Shown: positions 34,001 to 46,000 of the stretch, in pieces | How the letters are laid out: the number at the start of each line of letters is the position of its first letter | Position numbering within the stretch: position 1 is the first letter of the stretch | Origin: Anas platyrhynchos | Taxonomy: Eukaryota > Chordata > Aves > Anseriformes > Anatidae | Direction: 5' to 3' | Length of the DNA: 64,000 bases | NCBI RefSeq assembly: GCF_047663525.1 | Contig: NC_092590.1 | Coordinates: 18,908,001-18,972,000 of the forward strand | Program-made: the position numbers and the translations under genes | Notes under the pieces: generated by a model | Database searches by the model: none | The model's input: the letters and a program-made list of their open reading frames with translations, nothing else | Told to the model about the DNA's origin: nothing

Positions 34001-37000
34001 AACACAAGAGCAGGCAAGGCCCACTTGGCCTCTGGTGAGTGGAGCCATCACCTGCTTTTTTTTTTTGTACTTTAATGTCAGCTTATGGCTGCTTTAGATC
34101 TTTTTATTATAAAGTGAATCTTCTGCTACCATTTCTGCATTTGAGTTTTATTTTCAAATGGGGTCTAGCTTATTGAAATGCCCTAATTGCAGGTTATCTC
34201 CTAGCAGATCTGGTCGTGAATACTTGCCACAGGCTAACCCGAAAAGGCTCATTTTAGGAAGGTTTTGGTTTTGCCAGCAGCTCCTGCAAACTGATTGCTT
34301 CATGAACAGCGGTAGCTGTAAAGAGAATTGTTTCTGGAGATCTGCATGCATCTCATTGATTTCAGCCAGAAACTGCAGTAACCTCTCTGGTGTGGTAGCA
34401 GTGGAAGGGGAGAAACAGCGCTTGTAACCCTGAGGGGCACCTTTGTGGGTGAGTTGCAGGACTCCCCTGTTTGGGGCCATCTCGGATCTGGTGCTGTGCC
34501 GGGGTGAGTGGGGTGCAGCCCTAATCGGGTCGCCCTTTGTACGTGAGGGACTCTATCTCTGTTTGCCAGCCGCGTGTTAAATGCAGCGGGCGTGCCGAAT
34601 GCTTCACCTGAGCACGTTAGCACGGCCTGAGTGAAGCTGGTGGCAGCCTCTGTTCTGTCTGTGAGCACAGGCTGAGGTGCGGGGAGAGGCCTGGGCTTGG
34701 TGGAGGGCTCGCTTGGCTTGCCCAGTGATGGTGCAAGCTGCATTTCCCTCTCCCACGAGGAAGCACAGCGAGCGATTTGCAGTGAAGTGCGAGAGCCCAG
34801 GCTGCCCCCGAGGTCAAACTGCAAGCCTGCTTCTGTGCTTTCAGCTAGAGGGTCCCGTCTGTAGCCGCAGCCAAATCTTCGTGTTTCAAGGCATGCAAAT
34901 CATCTCCTTTAACCCCTATGAAAACCCATCTCCTCCACTCTGAGTCAGCCCGGGAGCTTCTGGCAGCTTTCAGATGAGTGGAGAATGCCAGGGTGACAGC
35001 CCTGGCTTGATGTTTTCCAGGACAAAATCCAGCAGGCAGCAGCCTGGCTTGGAAATAAGGAATCTGCAGCCTGGAAAGGTGAGGGTGTCTGGTTATTATT
35101 GACGCTGGTTCTTGGCACGTGTCCTTAACGGTGTGCATCACCCCGCATCCTCCCGAGCTGTGCAGCAAATGTACAGAATTACAAATCGGGAGGTTGTGTA
35201 TTAATGTAGCTACTCGTCCTTCTCTTGCTTCTACATTTGACTGAAGGCTTCTCTGTTCATCATCGTCTCCTCTTGTGTTAATCAGTAGAAGTAAATCTCA
35301 TGTATGTCTGTGCAATGAGTGTACTTAAAAACAGCACGACTGATGAGATTTCAGTGGCCTCTTCTGGTTTTGTTTTGCTCATAACTTGAGATGTTGTCAA
35401 GACTGATTTATTTTTTTCCAGAAATTGCTGAATTAAGTCACTGGAAACAATTCTCACTTATTGCAGCCTCTGTGGCTAAAAGATGAGTTGCCATGCTGTG
35501 AGCAGGTATGTTGCCATGCTGTAAAAACCAGCAGTGATCAAGGCTTAACACAGCTGTCTGGAACTGAGTCTGCACCATCTTCAAACCTGTGTCAAGCCCC
35601 CAAGAGGAGCAGGGATTTTGCCAGATCCTCTAGTGGCTTGTTCTGGTAGCAAATCACACCTCCTACCCACCACGTTCATTTGTTTCTTCTTTCTTTTCCC
35701 CAGATTTGTTTCACACCCAGCTTAAGCAGTGGTAGGTCTCACCGTGTCTCTTCTGTCCTGGTCAGTCTCAGAGATTTGAGCTCTGAGCTCTATTTTGTTT
35801 TGTTTTTCTCCTTTGTGCAAGCACGAGGATGTAGACTCTTAAAAACCAAGTCACTTCTCAAATCCCCTGTCAGCAACTTATCTCTAAAGTGGCAAACTTA
35901 TCCCTGGCTGTGGCCAAGTCAGTCTACTTGCTGTTTTTCTTATTTTTAACATAAGAAACAATGAGTCAACGAATACTCTTGTGTTAGTTTACAGAATCAG
36001 AGATTAGGATTCTTAATTACTTTTGAAAATGATTTTTCACTTCCTGTATATTTTATGCAGTATCCAAGCCAAGAAAAATCCTTATTGCTTTTAAAGGAAC
36101 GCTTTCCTGTCACAAAGTCTCTTTTATCTTGGAAAATGCCAACCTAGTCTCATTCTGTTTCATCTCTCTCATTAATATTGGATACGTGGCACTCTAATAT
36201 GGCAGCTGAAGCAAAGCACGGAGTTTCAGCTAATATCTGACAACAGCAAGCTGAGATTAAGTGACATGTGAGTGCAATCTGCTCTATATAAAGTAATTGG
36301 CGTTTTCCAGGAGCATTTGACCTAATTTGTGGTTCGTTCTCCTGCTGCCCCCTCAAATCTGCCCTCAGAGGTTGGTTAGTCATCAGGGCTTCAGAACTGC
36401 ATGACACTTGGGGAAAACCCGCCTGTAAGTCTCAGCTCTTCAGTAGGGCAGCAGTAAAGCCTTCCTGATGCCCCGAATCACAAAGAAGACAGGGCTGGGA
36501 GCTGAAATCAAACCTGTGGAAGTGTGCTGCCTTCTGGGATGCCCGGCTGGTGGTAGCTGGGACAAAGAAGGAATAACTTATCTCGGGTTCTGGTATGTAA
36601 TTGCCAGAAAGTAGTAGTGTAAGGGGGCCTTGGGTTTTGTGTTTCCAGGTAGTTGAATATTCATCCTGCTGGAAATCACCCGCGCTGTTCTGCATGTGGA
36701 GTTATGCAGCTATTCATCATTAGATCCTTAATTACAAGAGGCACTGGGGATTAGGGCTTGTGTGGCTGGCACGCTGCAAGTGCTTTGGCCCCTGATTTGC
36801 GGGGCAGTCTTGGGCAAAGGACTTCAGTTTGCTGTGCCCTTGTTTTCTCCATGTGTAAGGCAGATGATAATTCCCTTCCTCCTTTTTTTTTAAGGTGCAT
36901 AGCTATGATGAATGGATTAATAGCACAGCTGCTTCATAAACCTAGCACCAAATCTAGTGAGATCTTGTGGCACGGAGGCATTACCAGACTAAATGCTTTT

Positions 37001-40000
37001 AATTAAAAGCGCTTTCAAGAAAACAACTATTCAAATGAGGTAATATGCAAGTTATGTTTTCGGGGAGATTTAACAACTAATTTCAATAAGGAAGAGGGGA
37101 TTAAAAGTGAGCAATATGAGTAACTCCACTGACCTTCTTTTTATGGGTTTATGTAAATGCAGCAGAGGGCAGTTTTCACACAGAGCATTCCTCAGACACG
37201 GTGAGTTTCTGTGTTGCAGGCTAGAACCGTTTAAGCATCAAAGCTGGAGGTGTTTTGGTTTTGTTGCTTAAACAAAAACATTATTTGAAACCGTAGCCTG
37301 GTGCGTGACTACTGTCTGTTATTCAAGGCCTTGGCCTCGCCAAGCGGAGCTCAGAAGAGCAGTTTTTCCATGGGATGTGACCTAAGGAAAGCAGTATTTT
37401 GTACAGCCTAACCAAGCAACCTGGTGACTTGTACAGCAGGGCCGTGGCCCAGAGTCCTGGGTTCAGTGGCGCTTGGCAGGTAGGAGGGCGGATGGCTGCT
37501 GTCCTTCTGCATTTTGTGTGAGTAGGATGACTGGAAGCCTACTCTCAAGATTTCTGCTCCATTTTGCACCTCTGGGGGTACTGGGCGGCCCAAGGAGGTG
37601 TGAGCATCACACACCCACCCATGGAAGGGTGCTTTGCTGCCTCTCCTGGGGCCTGCCACAGGGCCAGGCTTGCATGGCATGCCTAAACAGGGTGGGAGCC
37701 CAGGAGCTACAAGTACAAACCCAGCTCTTCTCCTGGACAGTATTGAGAGGACAGCAGAAAGAGCTGGGCGTTAGTCTGCCCCTCTGAAGTCTTGCCAAAT
37801 CCCCAGGGCTGCTATTTACCTGTCAGACCCCAGCTGCTCTGCGCTGGGGCATAAGCAACCCATGCAAAGTGTGGCATGGCTGCGCATGGGAGCTGTGCCC
37901 CCGTTTTGGGACAGGCAGCTCTCGGGCACTTGGAGTCGCTGAGCGTGTCGGAGCAGGGAGCTCCTTCGTGTGAACTGCTCCTGCCCAGCCTTCCGCAGGA
38001 AACGCTCGCTGGGAGCAGGCTGCGTTTGCCTTAGGGCATGTTTGTCTTCCCAAATCCTGAGCTTCGGCTCTGTGGAGTTGTGACTGGATTTACCTGCTCT
38101 GTCAGCTCTCCAAATCCTGCCTGCTGCAGCGAGGCAGAGCTCAGGGTGGCGGGGGCTGCTCGCCCTGCAGCACCCCTGCTCCTCTGTGGCTGCTCGGCTG
38201 CTACGTGCTGTGTGCTGGCACTTAGCCGGCCGAGCTGAGCAGCTCGCAGCCGAACGGGGAGACCCAACGTGCCCAGCTGTGTGTCCCCGTGACTTAGGGG
38301 AAGAAAAGGGAATGGAGATCTGTCCTGAAAACTGGGATCTAGAACGGGCAGCCTGTGAGGAGCTGTGGGACCTGTGCTCCCCCCACCTTTGAGAGGAAAA
38401 TAAAGTCTTGGGATATATTTGAGTTACGTGGGGATACAAAGTTACAGCATAAAGTAACTGCAGGAGATGCATGGCCTTGCCAAATCCTCCTGCTTATTAT
38501 TGCTGTCGTTCTGAGCAACAGCCCTACAAAATATCCTGTTCTCCCCTTCCAAAAGCTGTCCTTGAGCAACGTATTTCAATGAGGTGGAGTGGAATATGTA
38601 TTGCCTGTTTCTGTACGGTTGTGAGACTTGGAAATCTAGCAGGTACGTGTTTAGCTTGACTGTCTGGGGAATGAGTGAGCAGCTGGACACAACTTCCTCT
38701 CGTTTGGGGTATATCAAGGAAAAAGTATTATAAGTACATATTCTAACACTGCTCTGATACAAGCAGCCCTTGGTTGTTACAGCACAAGTCCTGACAGGAG
38801 GGCAGAGATGACAAGTATGGAGCTGACCACTTCTGCCTTCTTTTGAAGCACAAACTGAGGTGGGCAGGTGGAGGAGATCACAGTGGCCAATGTTAATTCA
38901 TCTGCAGAGGTGGGTGCGGGCTCCAGTGTAACCTTTTAGCAGGGCTGCACTGACAGCTAATGGAAGTTGCAGCAGCCTGTGCGTGGAATAATTTATGAGT
39001 TGGGGAGAGCACGATTCCAGCAAGCACACGGGGGAATGCCAGCGCCTCGCAACGCTCTGCCAGGGGTCTTACGAGCAGCGAGAGTGCTGCAGGACAAACA
39101 GCATTGGGTTAGCTCGGGGCGATGCATGCAAGCATTGCACTTAGCTCCTGAAGGCTGTCCCGGCTGTGCAGCAGCGCTGGGCTGTAGGCACTGGAAGTGT
39201 AGTGACTGGAAGCGTTCCTCATGCATCAAACAAGCTGTGGGAAGCAGCACAGGGAGAGATCTTGAGCTGCAGGCTCTTCCCAGGCAGCCCTTGCAATCCC
39301 TGTGCCGCTTGGGAAGGCGATTCACTCACTTCAAGTACTCGGGCTGCCTGAGCGAGTGCCAGGTTCCTTCACAGCACAGCTCCGAGGCATCTGGTACCAC
39401 CTCAGAGCTGCTCTCTGGCTTGCAGCGAGGCGCTGGGCGCCTTTCCTGTGGCTGCAGAAGCTGCAGCCTTGCCTCGGCACCGTGCTCGAGAGCCAGATGT
39501 GAACCAGCAGCGCTCGCCTGCCGGTTTCCAGCTCTGGAGCCTCCTGCTTTTAATTAAACTGTCGCGACAGCGCAGGCAGAGCAGGAGCCAGGTGGCCAAA
39601 GGTCCAGCTCACAGAGGCCTCGGGGAGCCCTGGTATGCGGCTGGGAGGCCTTGGGCAAGGCGCAGGGCAGGGGCAGCGCCTGCCTGCCACTAATTGGGGG
39701 TTGTTTGCTCCGTGGCGGGGCTGAGCGCACCATTGAAGTCGGGTGCTTTCCCCTCATATCGGCTTTAATAACAAAGCGCATCCTTGCTCCCAGGGAGCAG
39801 CAGAGATGATAGGAGCCCCTTTGCTGGACGCTCTGGTTCTTCACGCAGCTTTGTGCAGCTCAGAAAATCGTCGTCTCTTAGGCAGTAATTAGAGGAGGCC
39901 ACAAGGCGACTTGCTGCTGCCAGTCGGTGTCGCCTGCTCCAGACACCCGGGCAGCTGGGGTGGCCGCCTCCTGCAGGGGGCTTGTCTGCAGTGCCAGAGC

Positions 40001-43000
40001 ATGGCACCGCTCTGTGCTGCGCCGACAAAGGGGGGTGGCCTCCGAGCAGGAGGGTGAAATCCTCTCTGTCAGCCTTGTCCTGGGTGGTGGAGCTCGGCTG
40101 TGGGAACCTCCCGAGCAGAAACTGCTCTGAATTCCCTGGGAGATTCCCCAGGGGCGGGCGCCCAGCAGTTCTGGAGCTGTCAGCTGGAGGAATTGCCCAC
40201 TCCGGGCCAACCCAAGGGCTGCGGGAGCTCTGTGGTGCCGGGAGCTGGCTGCTGGAGCAGTGGGGCCGTCTGCGTGCTCACACAAGGGTCAGTGACCAGC
40301 CCCAGCGCGAGGCCACTGTCCTCTGGTTCAAGACCCTGTGTTCCCACAAAATGTCATCTTTTAAATAAGTGTCGGTCCTAACGCACGGGGTCGCCTTGGC
40401 CTTCTGATAAGCAGAACAGGTTCACAGGGTCCTTTTCCCAGCAGAGCCGTGGTTCTGGGAAGCACAATGAGGTGCCAACAGCCAGCAGGGTTTGGGGGCG
40501 CAGAAGGGAGCTGTCTTTGTAGCCACCCCCTGAGTTTTTGGCAAAATAAGCCAGGTCCACAGCTGGCGTGCTCAGCAGAGAGCACTACCCCTCCCAGGGG
40601 CTGCACAGAGCCAGCTGGCTGGTGCTGTCAGCAGCCTTGGGGTGCTCGCTGGAGCTTGTGCCTCCACCTGGCACGCGGGCATCCTCCCCTGCTGCTTTCC
40701 AAGCTGAGTGTCGCTCCTGTGTGTGGCTTCCTAGGGGGCAGGATGCAGTGCCCGTAATGCTCAGATGCTGTGGGGCTGTGATCTGTGATCTGGCTCGATC
40801 AGCAGGGCTGTGAACACAGCTCTGCGAGGGAACATGCTGGGACAGAGCTGGAGAAAAGATCCCTGTAGCGAGGCTCTTTCTGGAGCTGTTGTGTGGGAGG
40901 GGAAAAAACCCACCTGACTGATGGCAAGAGGTATGGGAAAACATCCAGTGAGCTGGAAAGTACACTTCCTCTTCTTTAGGGGTGGAAGTCCCCGTAATTT
41001 GATCAAAGGCTTGGAACTGCATGCAGCCTTACGTAAGTGACTTTAAGGGGACTTCCAGCGGACTTCCAGAGTGTGGAGAGCTACAGAAGGAGAGCTGTGC
41101 CTGCTGAACCACACTGCCCATGGCCATCGCCACCCCTTCCTCTTAGCACCTGGAAAATGGCTCCAAATCTCCGCCCTAGTCAATCAGATTGTAGCCTTAA
41201 TAATGATCCTGTTGCCGAGTTAGGAACAGGCACCTCGGAGGCTGCAGCTGTCTTCTGAGAGCAGACACACGGACCATGGGCTCTTAGTCCTGAAGACCTT
41301 TGTGCTGGTTTTTGGTTTCATTTTTTCTTTCCTTCAGCTTAGTGTCCAATGTGTTTTCTGTGGTTTGAGGGATTGCCTCTTGTTCATTTTTCCTGGTGTA
41401 AGAAACTTTGCTGTTGGAGCATCAGGCCCTTCCATGTTGCTAGCTAGCTTTGGATCAAGATCTCAGAATTATTTATAAATGAGAATAGGATTTCATGGTT
41501 ACAGGACATTTAGTTAGTGTCTGGAATCTAGCCACTAATGGGAGTTCGTTTATAGAAATACTGTTAATATTTTTGTTTAGGAGCTTTTTCCTTTTCATTT
41601 TTTACTGGTAGTTCAAAATAACACCTCATGTTCATAAAACTTCACAGTTAAATACTGTTCTCTCACTTGCTTCCTCATGCTTTATGTACTGTTCCCACTG
41701 GGCTTCCCTGTTCTGGGGTACTGACTTGGTGTCTTGGGATATATGTGGCTTTTTCTACACCAAAAATTAAAATTGTTGGCTTAAAAGAGGAAAATAAAAA
41801 AATGAGCTTAAGAAAACATACAGTTGGCTGAAGATTCAGGGGCTGCTAGCATCTGAAGCAACTTGCATGAGGGGAAGTGTGGGACCTTGAGGTTTTACTT
41901 ATTTATTTTTCATTTCACGTTGGACAGTCTTGAAGAGACTTTCCCTTCCCTCCCCCGGGAATTCCCTGTGGCTTTTCCCTTTCAAGGACTGCTGAAGCAT
42001 GGCTGGCGTTGGTGGGAAGTTCAACGTGGGCTCAGTCTCATCTCGGAAAGAATGAGCTTCCTCCCCTGAAATCCAGATGTGCTTCTGAAAAACTTGCTGT
42101 TCAGCAACGCTGCGGAGCTTGAGATTTGTGCGAGCTGTCTCCTTTTGTAGGCCAAACCCCCCGAATCCTTTAGCTGACACTAGTTGTTGTCCTTTCATCT
42201 GCTTTGTGAGTTTCCCTTAAAGAAGAACCAGCACCTGAAATGGCACCTCTGCCAGCCTTGTCCCCCTGGTGTGCCCAGTCTGGCCACGCTCCACTGCAAG
42301 ATGGTGAGGAAGGAGGAAAGGGGTGACTGCTTTGAGAGCCATTCAGCGGGGGGCACGGGCAGACTTTTCACGTGTAGCAGCTTCTGCCACTTCTGCATCT
42401 GGCTTTATTTGTGGTATTAAGATGAAACGAATGAATCTGCTTGAAATTCTAGATAACGGGGAACTGATATTTGCCAGCGCTGTATTGCCAAGCGAAGGCT
42501 TCCTCCAGGCTGCTGCCTGGGCCTCAGGACAGCTTGCAATGCTCGTGCTGCACGCTCGCGTGCTGCTGTTCTCTCTCAGTGAGTTAGCAGCCGTGCTGGC
42601 CTTTGATGTTAGCTGACAGCTGCCTTCCTTACAGGCCGTGGGGATCTCTGCACTGCGGCGCGTGGCGTAAAGTGGGTGGTAGCTGGGAGCCTGCACAGGT
42701 TGCTGTGGCAAGTTTATTCTGTTTGCTTGCGTTTTTGTACACTGTTGTTTGTTTTGAGCGCAATCCTACAGCAAAGGCAGTGGGATTTTCCTAAGCAGGA
42801 GCTTGCTGACAGCTTTCAGGTGTCCTAGCCCGTGTGTGTGCTTGCTTGGAGACTGCAGGAATATGCTGGAGCCTGGAGTGGAGGATGCCATGCTGGCATG
42901 GCCAAGCACTCAAGCACACGGCATGGCCACAGCAGTTTAAAATGACAGGTTTGTCTGTGCTTATGTGTTTTGCTGATAAGGTAAGGCTTGAATTTCCTCC

Positions 43001-46000
43001 CAACTCAGGTAGGCTTCATTGTTTTGGCTGCCTCAATAGCTGTTCCTGTCTGACTGCTGCTAAGGCACAGGAAAATGAAGGCAAATTGAGCAGCTGTTTA
43101 TCCTGAGCACCTTAGACATATCTGCTTTCCCAGGTCCTTTCTCCTTTGCAGCTTTTACCTCCTAGACGTGTCTTAAAAGGCGAGGTTGTTGCTTTTACTC
43201 AAGGTTATGCAATTGTAGCTCTCAGAAGTTCTGCAGCTGCCTGAAAACATGGCTTTTCCTGCTGAGGAGCACCTTGCTGCTAAGCAAGCTGCATGAAGTT
43301 ATTAAATATTTAAATAAATTATCACAGGTTGTTTAAAAGAGCAAGGACAGGTGAGGTGGCTACAGAAACTGAAGCTGCTGATGTGCCCTGAGCTTGGCCT
43401 GGTGGCACAGCTGGCACGGTGTGCTCACGTACAGGTCGGAGCTGTGCAAACGCTACGTGCCCTTGTGAAGGGGGTGGCCGGGGGTCCTGGAGGTGAGGGA
43501 CCAGAGCTGTGCCAGGGATGTGCCACAAACCCTGCATCCAGTGCTGGGGATGAAACTGTGCACAAACGGCTTGGGAGTTACGATGTGGCCTCATTGCCTT
43601 TATAATGTATTCCCACCTGCACTGCTGGCACTATTTATTTTATCCCCCAGGAATTCCAGTGGTAGTAGTAGAGGTGTTTGGAAAATAGATCCCTGCAGGA
43701 GAAACTGGCCTGACGAGCCTGACGTTGGCATTGTTGCTGTAACGGGGGGAGGATCCCTCCCTGCTGGGCTGTGTTCCCAGGCTCAGGTCCCATGGGCAAA
43801 ACCCCAGTCTCCCTTTGGGATGGTGGCATCTGTCTGAGCCTCCTTTGGGGGTGAGGTGAGGGCACTCGGAGGGTGCAGAGGAGGGAGGAGATTGCTGTCA
43901 GTGTTCTGTGAAAGGGCTGAGAGGTTCCTAGTGGAGCTGGACAAAACAAGCCTCTACTTCTCCAGCTCCCGTCGAGGGGATCAGCCTCGCCAGCATCCTG
44001 CTCCTTTTTACCCTGTCTGTGAACACCCAGCAGCCTGCAACCCACGGTGTGGGGCTGGCCAGGGCTGCAGGAGCCTCCTGCTGACTGGGGATCCCCTTGA
44101 GTTCCCGTGCGGTGGCAGCACGACGTTTCTCTGCCTCGGCTGCAGCAGCTGACTTGTTCCAGAGGGTAGGTAGCTGCTTTAATGGGGGCTGTCTGCACAG
44201 GCTTGCTGACACGGGCTCCTCCTGAGCTAATCTGCGGATGAAATCAGTGGTGCCCAGGCTTTGCTGTCTGGAGGGATAGAGGGAAACGTGATGTTTCTCT
44301 GTTTCAGCCCTAGCAGGGGCTCCCTGGGCTGACTCCTGTGGGAGATGTGATTTCAAGTCTCTTCTCTGAGACATTCATTTGCTGGGGGCAGCTCCATGGT
44401 TTTGTAGCTGGCTCCTCTGGCCCAGGCGAAAAAGAAGCACGTGGGCCATGCTTTGTCACAGCTTTCATTGCTGATCTGCTTGCAGTGAAGGCTGAGGGTG
44501 TGTTACAGAGAGGGCAGAAACATTTCAGCTTTGGTTGAGAGCTCGGCTGTGCTGGTAAGAGGCTTTGGTGGCCTGTGCTGCAGTTCTGTAGCATCTTTCA
44601 CACTGTGTTCAGCATCTGTGATCAGCTAAAATGCAAAGAGGATTGTTTTTTTTCCCCTTTACTGGGGCCTGGCAGGGGAGTTCAGCATAAAATCCCTTGC
44701 AGGAAATAGAGGTGGGGCAGAGCAGGGCTCTCCACGTGGATGGGAGTCGGTGTCCGTCTGCAGAACAAAAACCTTCTCTCAGCCACAGCCCAAAACCTGG
44801 GGCTGTAAAGCTGGTGTTTGGATTCCTTGTGACCAGCGAGTTAATCCTTCCTTCTGGTGCCGTGAATGTTTGTTTAGCCTTCTCTCTTACAACGCATTTA
44901 TGGGGCTCAGGCCGTTCAAGTGTGTGTTGGGCGGCTGCCGCTGTCCTGTCGGGGGATTCTTTACGGCTTGGAGCATCACCAGGACCGCGGTGGTCATCCA
45001 GCGCCTTTGTGGTCCTGCCCCTTAGCGAGTGATGGATGTGGAGACGGCTGTGGGAACATTCCTGTCTGCAGCCCGCATGCGAGAAAAATGTTTTGTCTTG
45101 TGCTTCCCATCGAGCCCAGAAATGTGAGGTCTCCGCAGCAGCCTGTCAGCGCAGCCAGACAGCAGGGGGATAAGGAGCCTGCGATGTGTCCTCGCGTCCT
45201 GTCTCCTCCGAGCGATACCAGTGTTACGGCTGTGCTGCAGGACGGGATCTGCTTTCCTGGGGGAGAGCTCCGTCCAATTCGTGCTTTTGGAAAGACAAAA
45301 CACAGCCTTTCAAGGCAACCACAAAAATCCAGAATTAATGAAGTGGAGGGAAGGAAGTACTTCAGCCAAAATGGGGAACCGCTCCTTGAAGCTGTGGCCT
45401 ATTTATAAAACGCTTTGTGGAGGCTTCCCCTGCTAAAGACGGGAGAGCAAAGACCCGCTGAAGGCGAGTGGGGAAGGTTGCTGTTGAGTCAGCTGAGAGC
45501 TTGGAGACTGATGTTTCGAAACTGTCAGCTGAATAATTCAGTAAGCCTTGACCTTTTTCTCTGCACGCAGGTTTGGTTCAACTTAATTTCACTCTCGCTC
45601 CTGGTGAAAAAGGAAAAGTGCATGCTAAGGTGAACAGCAGGGTTTGCAGCCTCCCATAGTTCTTGATTGCTAACCTGTTATTAATGGCGAAAGAGTTGCG
45701 TGGTGCCCTAAAATAGCTTGATTTGCCCTAAGGGGCTGCACATTCTTGTTTTCCTCTTCTAAAGCAGGTGCAAGGGCTGTGGCTTCACACCCCAAAATCA
45801 CCTTCCCGTAGATTTGAATGAACAGGTTCAAATCTGGTTTTGCTGCTTCGTTATTGTCCTCTCCATTCCTTGGTAGAGCCACGTACAAATACGCCCATCA
45901 CCTGCGAGTGTCAAAAGCTGGCCTTGTCAAAAACTCAAGTGTTTAATTTCTTCTCTTTCAATCCAGATGATGCTGGGTTTTGGCAGTGCTGGGCCACTGA

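Noticed and set aside
36283-36293. Strong TATA-like CTATATAAAG in SEPTIN11 intron 1 as an alternative promoter
   Set aside because: No exon with a start codon and donor that joins exon 2 in frame could be identified downstream; similar TATA-like strings at 429-437 and 20035-20043 show that these occur by chance.
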